A DNA stretch of 5,968 bases, taken from assembly GCA_024278255.1 (NCBI GenBank), contig JAJRTP010000142.1, positions 1 to 5,968 on the forward strand, read 5' to 3'. Under the pieces are notes generated by a model, which searched no databases, was not told the DNA's origin, and saw nothing but the letters and a program-made list of their open reading frames with translations. The stretch comes from Chloroflexota bacterium. Lineage in GTDB: Bacteria; Chloroflexota; Anaerolineae; Promineifilales; Promineifilaceae. Position 1 is the first letter of the stretch. Every line of letters starts with the position of its first letter. Shown here piece by piece: positions 5,354 to 5,968 of this stretch. The translations under genes were made by a program, and so were the position numbers.

Positions 5354-5968
5354 ATCCGCTCAATCCCAGCGCATTTGAAATACACAGCCCCACCCACAAA
5401 GCGGTTGTGCAACTGGACGAATTAGCCGCCTGGCTTTATCCCGACCCCAGTCCCCACGTCCTCACCCTGCGCGATTTTCGCAACCGCTACCCGCTCACCG
5501 GACTAGGCAACCCGGCCACCAGAGCCATCGAGCAATCCCAACGCATCAACCAGACCATTGGCGATTTTTCCCAAAGAGGCTTATGTGAATATCAGATTGG
5601 CTTGATTTATTTGTATTGGGGCAAATATCGTAGCGCAGCGCGGCAGTTCCAACTAGCGCAAAGGCAATGGACGTTCCTCAAAAACCAGGCATCCCATTGT
5701 TTGGCACATTTTGCCGAAGGTACAGCCCGCCAATTGGCCCACCAATATGAAGTGGCCTCCGTCTGCTACGGCCGTGCAGAACATCACCTCGCGCAACTGC
5801 AAAATTTCCCGCACCCCGGCACGCCAGATGAGTTTGTCCAGGACATTTCCCGCTATCTGAATGCTAATTTCACCGCCTTACAACAAGTTTTGTGGCAAGC
5901 CGAGGATAAACCCGACGAAGACGCCAACACATATTACGGGCTGCCTGACCCCAGCGATTATGGTGAGC
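5350..5968 (+). CDS. TPR-like helical-repeat protein, C-terminus missing
   Basis: 206 residues are visible; the frame runs off the window. ATG 5350 overlaps the previous stop as ATGA and has AGGAAG (5335-5340) 9 bases upstream, just after a small hairpin (GATGA-tgaa-TCATC, 5321-5334). No signal peptide or membrane segment is seen, so the product is probably cytoplasmic. Residues 80-151 resemble two TPR units: YQIGLIYLYWGKYRSAARQFQLAQRQ (81-106), and a second with EGTARQLAHQYEVASVCYGRAEHHL (123-147), with the small and aromatic residues of TPR helices. The N-terminal part (1-60) and the acidic segment at 185-206 match nothing I recognise. TPR proteins bind partners, so an adaptor for the coupled SPFH pair is the natural inference; an enzymatic or effector domain could lie beyond the edge. 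Confidence 0.75.
   Translation, partial: MNPLNPSAFEIHSPTHKAVVQLDELAAWLYPDPSPHVLTLRDFRNRYPLTGLGNPATRAIEQSQRINQTIGDFSQRGLCEYQIGLIYLYWGKYRSAARQFQLAQRQWTFLKNQASHCLAHFAEGTARQLAHQYEVASVCYGRAEHHLAQLQNFPHPGTPDEFVQDISRYLNANFTALQQVLWQAEDKPDEDANTYYGLPDPSDYGE

Overview
The window is a 6 kb piece of bacterial chromosome of moderate GC, with short intergenic gaps and ATGA/GTGA gene overlaps. Gene content and an over-represented palindromic octamer, ACGGCCGT (12 exact copies), would fit an environmental Chloroflexota (Anaerolineae-like) genome. That placement is an inference from general impression, not from a marker gene.

Layout. (1) Bases 1-1511, minus strand: a two-gene operon. A small two-CBS-domain protein (1032-1511) is followed by an ArsB/NhaD-type SLC13-like membrane transporter (1-1035, C-terminus beyond the window edge). 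(2) Bases 1512-1857: a 346-base gap with an AATCCG-type interspersed repeat next to the CBS gene and otherwise little that can be identified. (3) Bases 1858-2343, plus strand: a DUF411-family lipoprotein whose conserved Cys-Gly-Cys-Cys motif reads UGA-Gly-Cys-Cys. The frame is intact on both sides of the UGA, and a bacterial SECIS-like hairpin can be drawn just after it. This is the best candidate in the window for something undescribed: a selenocysteine-containing DUF411 protein. (4) Bases 2369-2405: a strong bidirectional terminator between DUF411 and a convergent tRNA-Val(GAC) gene (2410-2483, minus) that has a near-consensus promoter. (5) Bases 2697-5968, plus strand: a translationally coupled operon of two membrane-anchored SPFH/Band 7 proteins, apparently diverged paralogues, and a TPR-like helical-repeat protein cut by the window end.

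How the genes work together. The CBS protein probably senses a ligand (adenine nucleotides are typical of the family) and may regulate the co-translated transporter. The two SPFH proteins very likely form a hetero-oligomeric membrane scaffold, with the coupled TPR protein as a soluble partner; the process they serve is not evident. DUF411 has a lipoprotein signal and a U/C-x-x-C redox-type motif, suggesting thiol or metal chemistry outside the cytoplasmic membrane. It looks monocistronic and unrelated to its neighbours.
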